NCBI GenBank assembly: GCA_002366835.1
Contig: DFBZ01000167.1
Coordinates: forward strand, 1 to 21,670
Length of the DNA stretch: 21,670 nt
Reading direction: 5' to 3'
From: Gammaproteobacteria bacterium UBA3067
GTDB lineage: Bacteria > Pseudomonadota > Gammaproteobacteria > Pseudomonadales > UBA3067
Positions 1 to 6,974 of the stretch are shown here, piece after piece. The translations under genes and the position numbers were made by a program. Each line of letters starts with the position of its first letter. The stretch's first letter is position 1. The notes under the pieces were generated by a model. That model was not told where the DNA came from. It was given only the letters and a program-made list of their open reading frames with translations, and searched no databases.

Positions 1-189
1 CGTGCAAAGTTATATATGTCTGCAGTCGTTGCGAGTATGTGCAACCCTGACATCAAAGCCCAAAAAGATAGGCTAATGAACGCTGGGAAGTGCAAGATGG
101 AAGCACTCGGTGCGGCCATGAGAAAGCTTGTCCAAATTTGTTTTGGTGTTATCAAGCACCAGGCCAAATACCAACCTCAAATCGCTTAA
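1..189 (+). CDS. IS110-family transposase, C-terminal fragment (cut by window edge)
   Basis: Frame 1 is open from the first base to the TAA at 187-189 and gives 62 residues. They read like the C-terminal end of IS110-type DEDD transposases (Transposase_20 region): a start resembling R-A-K-L-Y-M-S-A, then an N-P-x-I-K motif, a basic A-G-K-x-K stretch and A-A-M-R-K-L-V near the end. In the family this half carries the catalytic serine region and follows an N-terminal RuvC-like domain. The 5' part lies outside the window, so I cannot tell whether the full gene is intact. IS110 elements use a structured bridge RNA encoded in a non-coding end to choose their target. In the IS1111 subgroup that RNA lies downstream of the gene, which here would be the repeat-rich stretch. 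The family call is by recognition of the C-terminal pattern, and the subgroup is not determined. Confidence 0.75.
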   Translation, partial: RAKLYMSAVVASMCNPDIKAQKDRLMNAGKCKMEALGAAMRKLVQICFGVIKHQAKYQPQIA

Positions 190-223
190 TGAAGTGATTG
201 AGATTAGGTTTGAGAGATGGTAT

Positions 224-259
224 CTACAAAATATGAAAACCCTTACCGCACCTGTAGCT
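224..259 (+). repeat. 36-bp direct repeat, copy 1
   Basis: This copy matches 633-668 at 32 of 36 positions by hand alignment. Both begin CTACAAAATAT and end GTAGCT. The two copies bracket the large inverted repeat. It starts only 35 bases after the transposase stop codon, so it could mark the IS end, its target, or a dispersed genomic repeat. Confidence 0.8.
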
Positions 260-320
260 TAGGTACGACTGCATGGATGCAGGAGATAGAGCAACGTATG
301 GAGCAGTTGCCGAGAACGAA

Positions 321-617
321 GTGAAACCCAACAAACCCCACAGCCAGCACCACCTTTGCTACCCGGAAAGGTGGTGGGTTGCACTCCGTTTAACCTAACC
401 TACAGAGCTGATTTTTTCGGCCAAACTGTAAGCAGTATTTTTCAGCACTTATTTCTTTTAAGTAACTGAACTCTTTCCAGAAAACCCCCTCTAACGACTC
501 AAGTTTCGGGGTTCAATATGGCCGAAAATACCCCGTAGGTTGGGTTAAACGGAGTGCAACCCAACACCTTACAGGGTGGCAATAACAGCGCTCGCTGGTA
601 GGTCTGCTGGGTTTCAC
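321..617. repeat. Large imperfect inverted repeat (arms 321-403 and 535-617) with nested 10-bp stem
   Basis: The reverse complement of 321-403 aligns without gaps to 535-617. By hand count 66 of 83 positions agree, and 28 of the 29 innermost positions (375-403 against 535-563) agree. Inside the loop, 414-423 and 519-528 form a further perfect 10-bp inverted repeat around TTTTCGGCCA. The arms contain GGTTGGGTT and AACCCAAC modules like those of dispersed repeats common in bacterial intergenic DNA. There is no open reading frame, so it is either a MITE-like element or two copies of a dispersed repeat in opposite orientation. As RNA it could fold into a long branched hairpin. Confidence 0.8.
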
Positions 618-632
618 TTTGTTCAACCCAGC

Positions 633-668
633 CTACAAAATATAAAAACCCTTACGGCGCCCGTAGCT
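633..668 (+). repeat. 36-bp direct repeat, copy 2
   Basis: This is the partner of the copy at 224-259, identical at 32 of 36 positions by hand alignment. The shared core contains AAAACCCTTAC. It begins 15 bases after the right arm of the inverted repeat ends. Confidence 0.8.
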
Positions 669-775
669 ATCATCCGCCACATGAGTAATAAGCCCTAAAA
701 ACCCAAATACCACTACTCTTAAACGGAAAGCTATCCGCCCACCTTATTCATCAAACCACGAATTGGAGGACAACG

Positions 776-1717
776 ATGCTGCAAGTCAGCCAGTTAAGCC
801 GCTGCTATAACACCTTCGTCGCAGTGGAAAATGTCAGCTTTGAAATCAATCAGGGCGAAATTGTCGGCCTGCTGGGCCACAATGGCGCAGGCAAAACCAC
901 CATTATGAAAATGCTCAGTGGTTACCTAGAACCTCATCACGGCTCCATCATCATTAATGGTGTTGACCTCGCACTCGACCCAAAAACCATCCAGAGTGAG
1001 CTGGGTTATTTGCCGGAAAACTTGCCCGTTTACCCTGAATTACGGGTCGCTGATTATCTCGACTACGCCGCTGACCTGAAAGGTTTACGGGGCAGCACGA
1101 AACAACAGGAAATCAAACGCGCTGTGCAGGCTACTGAAATCAGCGTCAAGCTGTTGGAACCCATCAGCACCTTGTCACGCGGCTATAAACAGCGTGTTGG
1201 CGTAGCCCAGGCCATACTCGGCCAGCCCAAACTGTTAATCCTCGACGAGCCCACCAACGGGCTTGACCCCACCCAAACTGAACACATGCGCGACTTGATT
1301 CGCGACATCGCCCAACACGCCACGGTGATTCTTTCCACCCACATCATGCAGGAAGTGGATGCCCTCTGTGATCGCGCCCTCATCCTACGCAACGGCAAAC
1401 TGGCGGTGGATGAAAGGCTCAGTACCCTACGCCACAGTAACCACCTCCTGCTACACACAAATTTGGATGAAAACACGCTCAAGCCAATACTTGCGGCCCT
1501 TAGCGTGGTGGAGCAGTTCGAATTGAGTGAAAACCCCGAATCAGCCCCACATTTTTACTACCGTCTCACCCTTAGAGAAGACGGTGACCGTGCCACCCAA
1601 GCCAATGCTTTAGTGGCTAAAAGCATCATCGAGGCGGGCGGGGAGCTCTACCAACTTCAAACCGAACACCGTGATCTTGAAACCCTGTTCCGAGAGGTGA
1701 ACCAACATGCAGCCTAA
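776..1717 (+). CDS. ABC transporter ATP-binding protein, GldA-like
   Basis: This is the ATPase subunit of an ABC-2-type exporter and should sit on the cytoplasmic face of the inner membrane, bound to the permease encoded next. The 313-residue protein shows a full nucleotide-binding domain: Walker A GHNGAGKT at residues 34-41, signature motif LSRGYKQ at 133 (Arg in place of the first Gly, as is common in GldA/Nod-type ATPases), Walker B ending at D157 with catalytic E158, and H-loop H189. The last ~80 residues form the variable C-terminal extension typical of this subgroup. The ATG follows TTGGAGGA at good spacing. The 3' end overlaps the permease start by 11 bases, indicating translational coupling. 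The gene pair resembles GldA plus GldF/GldG of gliding Bacteroidetes. In Proteobacteria the substrate is unknown, and motility should not be assumed. Confidence 0.93.
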   Translation: MLQVSQLSRCYNTFVAVENVSFEINQGEIVGLLGHNGAGKTTIMKMLSGYLEPHHGSIIINGVDLALDPKTIQSELGYLPENLPVYPELRVADYLDYAADLKGLRGSTKQQEIKRAVQATEISVKLLEPISTLSRGYKQRVGVAQAILGQPKLLILDEPTNGLDPTQTEHMRDLIRDIAQHATVILSTHIMQEVDALCDRALILRNGKLAVDERLSTLRHSNHLLLHTNLDENTLKPILAALSVVEQFELSENPESAPHFYYRLTLREDGDRATQANALVAKSIIEAGGELYQLQTEHRDLETLFREVNQHAA

Positions 1718-4622
1718 ACCCTCGGCCATGGCCCTAATTCGTCGCATTGCCAGTAAGGAAGTAACCCTGTTTTTTGCTTCCCCCATCGCTTATTTATTTC
1801 TGGCAACCTTTGCCGGTGTCACGCTGTTCACCTTCTTTTGGGGAGAGGCCTTTTTCTCCCGCAATATTGCCGATGTGCGTCCTCTGTTTGAATGGATGCC
1901 CCTGCTGCTGATTTTTCTGGCCAGCACCCTCACCATGCGCCTGTGGAGCGAAGAACGACGCAGCGGCACCCTGGAGCACGTTCTCACCCAAGCCGTGCCA
2001 TTGTGGTATTTCGTGATGGGGAAATTTGTGGGCTGCCTGATACTACTGGCCATCGCCCTGCTGATGACGCTACCCTTGCCACTCACCGTTTCCCTTATTG
2101 GCGACCTCGACTGGGGGCCTGTTTGGGCCGGTTACCTCGCCACCTTTCTGCTCGGTGCCGCCTACCTCAGCATTGGCCTGTTTGTGTCTGCACGCAGCGA
2201 CAACCAGATTGTCAGCCTGATCAGTGCAAGCGCACTGTGCGGCGCGTTTTACCTCATCGGCGCGCCCACCATCACCGACTTTTTTGGCAACCAGGCTGGC
2301 GAATGGTTACGCTTGCTCGGCACCGGTTCCCGTTTTGATGCCATCACCCGAGGCATGGTCGATCTGCGGGATCTCTACTACTACCTCAGCATCATCGCCG
2401 TTTTTCTCACCCTCAACACCTTCGTGCTGGAAAAAGAGCGCTGGGCTGACGGGCAAAATAGCCCTCGTCATCAACGTTGGCGCAACATCAGTGGACTGCT
2501 GCTGATCAATGCCCTGGTGGGCAACCTTTGGCTGGGGCAGATTAACTCCCTACGTGTTGATACCACCGAAGGCAATCAATATTCCATTTCCCCCGCCACC
2601 CAAACCTACCTCGATCAACTGCGCGAGCCGCTGCTTTTACGCGGTTATTTCTCCAGCAAAACCCACCCCCTTCTCGCCCCTCTCGTTCCCCAGTTACGCG
2701 ACCTGATGCAAGAATATGAAATTGCCGGTAAAGGCAAAGTAAGGGTGGAATTTATCGACCCTATCAGCGAACCAGAGCTGGAAGAAGAAGCCAATCAAAA
2801 GTACGGCATCCAGCCTGTGCCTTTTCAAGTGGCAGACCGCTATCAGTCGGCCATTGTCAGCTCCTATTTTAATGTGTTGGTGCAGTACGGCGATGAATAC
2901 AAAGTGCTCGCCTTTGGTGATCTAATCGAAGTGCAGGCCCGCTCCGAAGCCGACATCGACGTGCAACTTCGCAACCCCGAACACGACCTCACCCGCAGCA
3001 TCAAAAAGGTGCTTAACAGCTATCAATCCAGCGGCAATTTATTTGATACGGTGCAAGGTGAGCTGGTGTTTAATGCCTATGTTTCAGCGGACGAACGTTT
3101 GCCTGAACCATTGGTGGACTTTAAAAGCACCATACAAAAAGTAGCCCAGCAACTACAGAAAGAAGCCGGTGCGCGCCTCAAGGTTAACCTTATCGAACCC
3201 GAAGCAAACAATGGCTTGGTTGGCCAACAAATCGAAACGGCATACGGTTTCGCCCCCATGGCCACCAGCCTGTTTAGTGACGAGCAATTCTACTTCTACA
3301 TGACCCTTTCAAAGGGCGAGCAGGTCGCCCAGATCCCTCTGGAAGACATGAGTAAAGACAGCTTTGAACGTAATCTCAAAGCCGCTACCAAACGCTTCGC
3401 CAGCGGTTTCACCAAAACCGTCGCCTTGGTACTGCCCGAAGCCAGCCCTTCCCCCTATGGCCAGTTCGGTATGGATCAGGGTGCGAAGTTTAACCAGCTA
3501 GAAGGTTTTTTAGGTGCCGAACTCAATGTGCAGAAAGAAGATCTCAGTGACGGCAGTGTCAGCGGCGATACCGATTTATTGGTCCTCGCAGCACCCAAGG
3601 AACTCGATCAAAACCAGCTCTTTGCGGTAGACCAGTTCCTCATGCAGGGTGGCACCGTGATACTGGCCAGTTCTCCCTATTCCGTCAGCTTTAGCAATCG
3701 CCGTCTCGGCATGGAAAAACACAGCAGCGGCCTCGAAAATTGGCTTGAGCACCACGGCCTGGCTATTGAAGAAGAGCTTGTACTCGACCCGCAAAACGCC
3801 GCCTTTCCCGTCCCCGTCACCCGCAATATTGGCGGCTTCGAAATACAGGAAATGCGCATGCTCGACTACCCCTATTTTATCGACCTGCGCGGCAATGGCC
3901 TGAACCAAGAAAACGCCATCACCGCCGACCTGCCTCAGCTTTCAATCACTTGGGCATCTCCCATCAGCGTGGATAAAGAGAAACAAGGGGAACGCCAGCT
4001 CACAACGCTGTTGCAAAGCTCCGAGCAATCTTGGCTATCAAACTCCTTAGACATCATGCCGCGTTTGGATAACCAGGGCCTCAGTAGCTTCAAACCTGAA
4101 GGTGAACAAAAACGTCACACCTTGGGCATTATCAGCGCTGGGCGCTTCGACTCCTACTTCGCCGGCAAAAGCTCCCCCTTATTGGCACAAAACGCTGATG
4201 AAGATAAAGCCGCAGTAAACCCCCGTGAGCAAGATGAAAATAAAGCAGAAGATATCGGCGTGGTATCCAGCGTGATTGCCCGCTCACCAGAATCTGCCCG
4301 CATTATTCTTTTCAGCTCCAACGATTTCCTGCGTGATCAAGTCACCCAACTGGCCAGTGCCGCCAGCGGTGGTGAATACCTCGGTGCCCAGCAACTACTG
4401 GCCAACAGCGTAGACTGGTCACTGGAAGATGCTGGCCTACTGAGCATTCGCTCCCGCAGCCACTTCAACCGCACCCTGCCGCCCATGGAACACCAGGCCC
4501 AACTATTTTGGGAATACCTTAATTATGCGCTAGCCGCCATCGCCCTGGGTATCGTCGCGCTCATCCAGAAGCGCCGACAGCATAAACGCCAACAAGCCTA
4601 CCTCGCCATAATTAAAGATTGA
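1707..4622 (+). CDS. ABC-2 permease fused to GldG-like auxiliary domain
   Basis: This 971-residue inner-membrane protein joins two units that are separate genes (gldF and gldG) in gliding bacteria. Residues ~10-245 are an ABC-2 permease with about six hydrophobic segments. A further membrane segment at ~262-280 leads into a large, presumably periplasmic, GldG/ABC_transp_aux-type domain, beginning with Y-S-I-S-P-A-T and containing a V-R-V-E-F-I-D-P strand. A last membrane helix lies near 935-955 and is followed by a basic cytoplasmic tail (K-R-R-Q-H-K-R). The ATG at 1707 has GAGAGGTGA upstream at about 6 bases and overlaps the ATPase gene. A second ATG at 1728 would remove seven residues and remains possible. 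Only 23 bases separate it from the DUF4340 gene. The transported substrate cannot be told from sequence. Confidence 0.9.
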   Translation: MQPKPSAMALIRRIASKEVTLFFASPIAYLFLATFAGVTLFTFFWGEAFFSRNIADVRPLFEWMPLLLIFLASTLTMRLWSEERRSGTLEHVLTQAVPLWYFVMGKFVGCLILLAIALLMTLPLPLTVSLIGDLDWGPVWAGYLATFLLGAAYLSIGLFVSARSDNQIVSLISASALCGAFYLIGAPTITDFFGNQAGEWLRLLGTGSRFDAITRGMVDLRDLYYYLSIIAVFLTLNTFVLEKERWADGQNSPRHQRWRNISGLLLINALVGNLWLGQINSLRVDTTEGNQYSISPATQTYLDQLREPLLLRGYFSSKTHPLLAPLVPQLRDLMQEYEIAGKGKVRVEFIDPISEPELEEEANQKYGIQPVPFQVADRYQSAIVSSYFNVLVQYGDEYKVLAFGDLIEVQARSEADIDVQLRNPEHDLTRSIKKVLNSYQSSGNLFDTVQGELVFNAYVSADERLPEPLVDFKSTIQKVAQQLQKEAGARLKVNLIEPEANNGLVGQQIETAYGFAPMATSLFSDEQFYFYMTLSKGEQVAQIPLEDMSKDSFERNLKAATKRFASGFTKTVALVLPEASPSPYGQFGMDQGAKFNQLEGFLGAELNVQKEDLSDGSVSGDTDLLVLAAPKELDQNQLFAVDQFLMQGGTVILASSPYSVSFSNRRLGMEKHSSGLENWLEHHGLAIEEELVLDPQNAAFPVPVTRNIGGFEIQEMRMLDYPYFIDLRGNGLNQENAITADLPQLSITWASPISVDKEKQGERQLTTLLQSSEQSWLSNSLDIMPRLDNQGLSSFKPEGEQKRHTLGIISAGRFDSYFAGKSSPLLAQNADEDKAAVNPREQDENKAEDIGVVSSVIARSPESARIILFSSNDFLRDQVTQLASAASGGEYLGAQQLLANSVDWSLEDAGLLSIRSRSHFNRTLPPMEHQAQLFWEYLNYALAAIALGIVALIQKRRQHKRQQAYLAIIKD

Positions 4623-4645
4623 AGAAAGATTAAGGGAGCAGAACT

Positions 4646-5572
4646 ATGAACAAACATGTCATCGGGTTAAGCGCCGTACTCGTGCTGCAAATTCTTATTG
4701 GCGCTGGTTTATACCTCAATAAGCACAACGCGCCACAAAGTGGACAAAGCCAAACACTACTCAGTTTAGATATGGCGCAAATAGATAAAATTACCATCCA
4801 GCAAGAGGGCAGTGCCGCCACGCTGCTCAAAAAGGGGGATAACTGGTTACTCCCGAAGCTGGAACAGCTACCCGCCGATAAGGCCAAACTCCATGGTCTG
4901 GTAGGAAAACTCGAAACCTTACAAACTGGCTGGCCCATCGCCACCACCAACAGCAGCCACGAACGTTTTGAAGTAAGCAAAAACAAGCACCAGCGCCACC
5001 TCCAGCTCTACCAAGGTGACCAGCTTAAAGCCGAACTCTTTATCGGCACCTCCCCCGATTTTCGCAAAGTGCATGTGCGCAAAGCCGGGCAAGAAGCCGT
5101 CTACAGCGCAAAACTCAACACCTTCGACCTGCCCGCCGAAGATGATCAATGGCTCGACAAAAACCTACTGGCAGCCCAGAACATATCAGGCATTCAAGGG
5201 CCAGATTACAGCCTGGAAAAACAACAGGACAAATGGCAGCTCAGTGCTGACTTGCAAGGCGAGCTGAATCAAGAAAGTGTGCAAAAACTGCTCTCAGCCA
5301 TCAACAACCTGCGTATTACAGAGCTCAGCGACGAAACGACCGCAGAAGACCCAAAGCCGATCACCACAAACCTGAGAATCAAACAGGGTAATAAAGAACT
5401 AAGCTATACCTTCCGCAAACAAGGCAAAAACTTCAGCCTTAGCCGCAGCGACATCCCGCAGTATTTCGGCCTAACAGCGTTTGATTATTCAAATATTGCC
5501 GAAGTGAGGCTTGAGAAACTTCTGCTCAAACCAGAAGCCGAGATTTCGCCCTCCGGCCAGCTACAGAACTGA
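4646..5572 (+). CDS. DUF4340-domain membrane-anchored protein
   Basis: This 308-residue protein has one N-terminal membrane anchor (residues ~5-22, G-L-S-A-V-L-V-L-Q-I-L-I-G-A-G-L) and otherwise a soluble, mostly polar body expected to face the periplasm. The body shows the repeated pattern of DUF4340 proteins: a statement-like D-K-I-T-I-x-Q-E-G strand, then L-x-K-x-G-D-N-W, D-x-x-K-L-H-x-L-V-x-K-L and a second similar half. DUF4340 genes regularly follow GldA/GldG-type ABC genes, and that is the order here. AAGGGAG at 4632-4638 precedes the ATG. No enzyme motif is visible. I infer an accessory or structural role in the ABC complex. The family call is good, but the function is unknown. Confidence 0.85.
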   Translation: MNKHVIGLSAVLVLQILIGAGLYLNKHNAPQSGQSQTLLSLDMAQIDKITIQQEGSAATLLKKGDNWLLPKLEQLPADKAKLHGLVGKLETLQTGWPIATTNSSHERFEVSKNKHQRHLQLYQGDQLKAELFIGTSPDFRKVHVRKAGQEAVYSAKLNTFDLPAEDDQWLDKNLLAAQNISGIQGPDYSLEKQQDKWQLSADLQGELNQESVQKLLSAINNLRITELSDETTAEDPKPITTNLRIKQGNKELSYTFRKQGKNFSLSRSDIPQYFGLTAFDYSNIAEVRLEKLLLKPEAEISPSGQLQN

Positions 5573-5634
5573 AAATACCCCAAGCCCCCCTCATGGCCAC
5601 AGGCTCTCCCGTGGTAGAGAAAAACACCCCGAAC

Positions 5635-5666
5635 AACAAAGTGTAAAATTATAAGCCTTTGTTTTT
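5635..5666 (+). terminator. Weak candidate terminator of the ABC operon
   Basis: AACAAAG (5635-5641) pairs with CTTTGTT (5657-5663) across a 15-base loop, and the right arm runs on into further T residues. The stem is short and AT-rich, so termination would be inefficient. A separate CCAC/GTGG stem lies just upstream near 5597-5614. Confidence 0.35.
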
Positions 5667-6002
5667 CTGGGTATTTATTGGTAACCATAGAGCGAAAAAC
5701 AGCCTAGCGTCAGTATTTTTTACACTTTTTTTAATGCCAAAAACCCGAGGCGTTAAATTGCAACCTTGTGAAAAAGTACAATAATGACCTCCAGCGTTAG
5801 AAAGGGCGTATATTTTTTAAACAAATATGGCCAAGCGACTAACTTCTTTAACAAATATTTTACATTTCCCACTTGACTTTTTTGCACTTTAATTTTTGTC
5901 TTTGTAAGCAGAGGGTAACGAAGTGTCCATTTTTTTTACACAACGGAGCCTTTACTTACACCAAGCATAATAACTTCTTTTACAGTCAATCATTTAGGCA
6001 TC

Positions 6003-6018
6003 TGGCACAAGTTTTGCT
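6003..6018 (+). promoter_or_regulatory. Sigma-54 (RpoN) promoter of the PEP-CTERM gene
   Basis: TGGCACAAGTTTTGCT matches the RpoN consensus TGGCAC-N5-TTGCW at every fixed position with correct spacing between the -24 GG and -12 GC elements. Transcription would start about 12 bases further on, near 6028, giving a leader of about 40 bases that includes GGAGAG before the ATG at 6069. Promoters of this class need an enhancer-binding activator. PEP-CTERM genes are known to be under the PrsK/PrsR two-component system acting with RpoN, which fits this context. Confidence 0.85.
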
Positions 6019-6068
6019 TTTCTTAAGATGGTGGTCGAACAATCGACTTAAATCTTTGGAGAGAAATA

Positions 6069-6638
6069 ATGAAAACTAAAAATATTGCGAAATTGGTTGG
6101 GTTAGCACTCGGTCTAGCACTGTCTACGACAAGCTGGTCTTATACTATTGGTTCTACCGATGTCGGTGCTGTAGACACTATTATGGAAACCACCACTCTA
6201 GCAAACAGCAGTGAAGCTAGTGAAGAGGCTTGGGTAGAGAGCGAGCTTGGTTTTGGCGTTTCATTTGATGGTAAAATTGAAGATGAAATTGATGAGGGAT
6301 TTTCTTGGAGCACCGTTGATGGTGAAACAAATATTTATGCGCAAGCACTAGAAACTAGCCCCGACTACTTTCTAGTTAAACTGGGTGGCGGAAATTTTTC
6401 TGGTGATAGCCACGTTCTATACAAAAACTTGGCATCTATGTCATACGCTGTCATTGACCTCGAAGTTCTAGGCCAGGGCGCAACAATTGATATCACAAGA
6501 ATTAGTCATATCTCTGAATTTGGTGGTACCGATCCAGGCTGCGTTGGTCCCGGCTGTGTTCCAGTACCAGAACCTTCCAGCTTGATGCTGTTAGGTTTGG
6601 GTTTAGCAGGGTTAGGTTTGAGAAAGCGTTTTAACTAA
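6069..6638 (+). CDS. PEP-CTERM sorting-domain exported protein
   Basis: This 189-residue exported protein is built for exosortase-dependent sorting. It starts with a Sec signal peptide (K-T-K-N, then a hydrophobic run ending near S-W-S at ~24) and ends with a textbook PEP-CTERM tail: VPEP at 166-169, a hydrophobic helix at ~171-184 and the basic end R-K-R-F-N. A small G-C-x-G-P-G-C segment precedes the tail. The mature part is acidic with no known enzyme motif; an extracellular matrix or surface role is inferred. GGAGAG at 6058-6063 lies 5 bases before the ATG. It is a single-gene unit with its own sigma-54 promoter and strong terminator. No exosortase gene is in the window, so processing relies on genes elsewhere. 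Codon use is more AT-rich than in the ABC operon. Confidence 0.93.
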   Translation: MKTKNIAKLVGLALGLALSTTSWSYTIGSTDVGAVDTIMETTTLANSSEASEEAWVESELGFGVSFDGKIEDEIDEGFSWSTVDGETNIYAQALETSPDYFLVKLGGGNFSGDSHVLYKNLASMSYAVIDLEVLGQGATIDITRISHISEFGGTDPGCVGPGCVPVPEPSSLMLLGLGLAGLGLRKRFN

Positions 6639-6660
6639 ACTTTCTTAACACGCTCTAATA

Positions 6661-6686
6661 AAAAGCCGGCTTTTGCCGGCTTTTTT
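6661..6686 (+). terminator. Strong rho-independent terminator after the PEP-CTERM gene
   Basis: AAAAGCCGGC (6661-6670) pairs perfectly with GCCGGCTTTT (6675-6684) around a TTTT loop, and the T run continues to 6686. It ends the PEP-CTERM transcript 23 bases after its stop codon. The flanking A run means it could also work on the minus strand. Confidence 0.93.
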
Positions 6687-6974
6687 AGTTTTTGAGGTTC
6701 AACAATTATTTTCTAGCCTTTTTAATAATACTTTCCAAATAAAGCTTTCCTGCCGTAAACCAGCCCTCCCTATTTTCCTCCCCTCCTTTCTTTTTAAAAG
6801 TGCAACACCGCTCACAACTTCTTAAAAATATTAACCAGTTAGGCCGATTTTTGTGAGCAGGCCCGCATTTCCAAAAGTTCCCTTTAACGACCTGTTACAA
6901 ACTTAACTACCATTGTTTATAGCCGCCATTATTGGTGCCTACCCCTCTCATCATACGAAATATCAGGTGACGCA
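6687..6974. other. Intergenic leader of the protease gene
   Basis: This is non-coding sequence between the terminator and the protease start. I see pyrimidine-rich DNA and only a poor sigma-70-like pair (TTACAA at 6895 and TATAGC at 6918, 17 apart), too weak to call. CAGGTGA at 6964-6970 is the ribosome binding site for the ATG at 6975. Confidence 0.5.

Larger units (their letters stand above)
190..775. other. Repeat-rich non-coding region between IS fragment and ABC operon
   Basis: No credible gene was found in these 586 bases. The stretch holds a pair of small hairpins with ATGGA-containing loops (269-282 and 291-310), a 36-bp direct repeat, and a large nested inverted repeat, each listed separately. 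The last ~100 bases (669-775) are plain leader sequence ending in a good ribosome binding site for the ABC ATPase. The right end of the IS110-type element must lie somewhere after 189, but IS110 elements often lack terminal inverted repeats, so I cannot place it. Confidence 0.7.
5573..6068. other. Long AT-rich intergenic region upstream of the PEP-CTERM gene
   Basis: These 496 bases carry no supported gene. The first 100 hold weak stem-loops that may end the ABC operon. The rest becomes strongly AT-rich with T tracts, as expected of a bent upstream activating region. The last 70 bases contain a consensus sigma-54 promoter (6003-6018) and the ribosome binding site. A GTGT...ACAC half-site pair at 5923-5926 and 5938-5941 is a possible but unproven activator site. 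Confidence 0.6.

Noticed and set aside
3576..3908. Minus-strand open frame inside the permease-GldG gene
   Set aside because: It lies wholly inside a well-supported gene, has no family resemblance and no ribosome site: a coding shadow.
776..5572. Calling the ABC operon a gliding-motility machine or Nos copper exporter
   Set aside because: Only the ABC architecture is shared; no other gld or nos genes are in the window.
5873..6079. 68-residue plus-strand open frame across the sigma-54 promoter
   Set aside because: It runs through the promoter and into the PEP-CTERM start, is AT-rich with no ribosome site, and looks like chance.
6895..6923. Sigma-70-like pair TTACAA / TATAGC upstream of the protease gene
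   Set aside because: Spacing is 17, but matches are only 3/6 and 4/6; such pairs arise often by chance in this composition.
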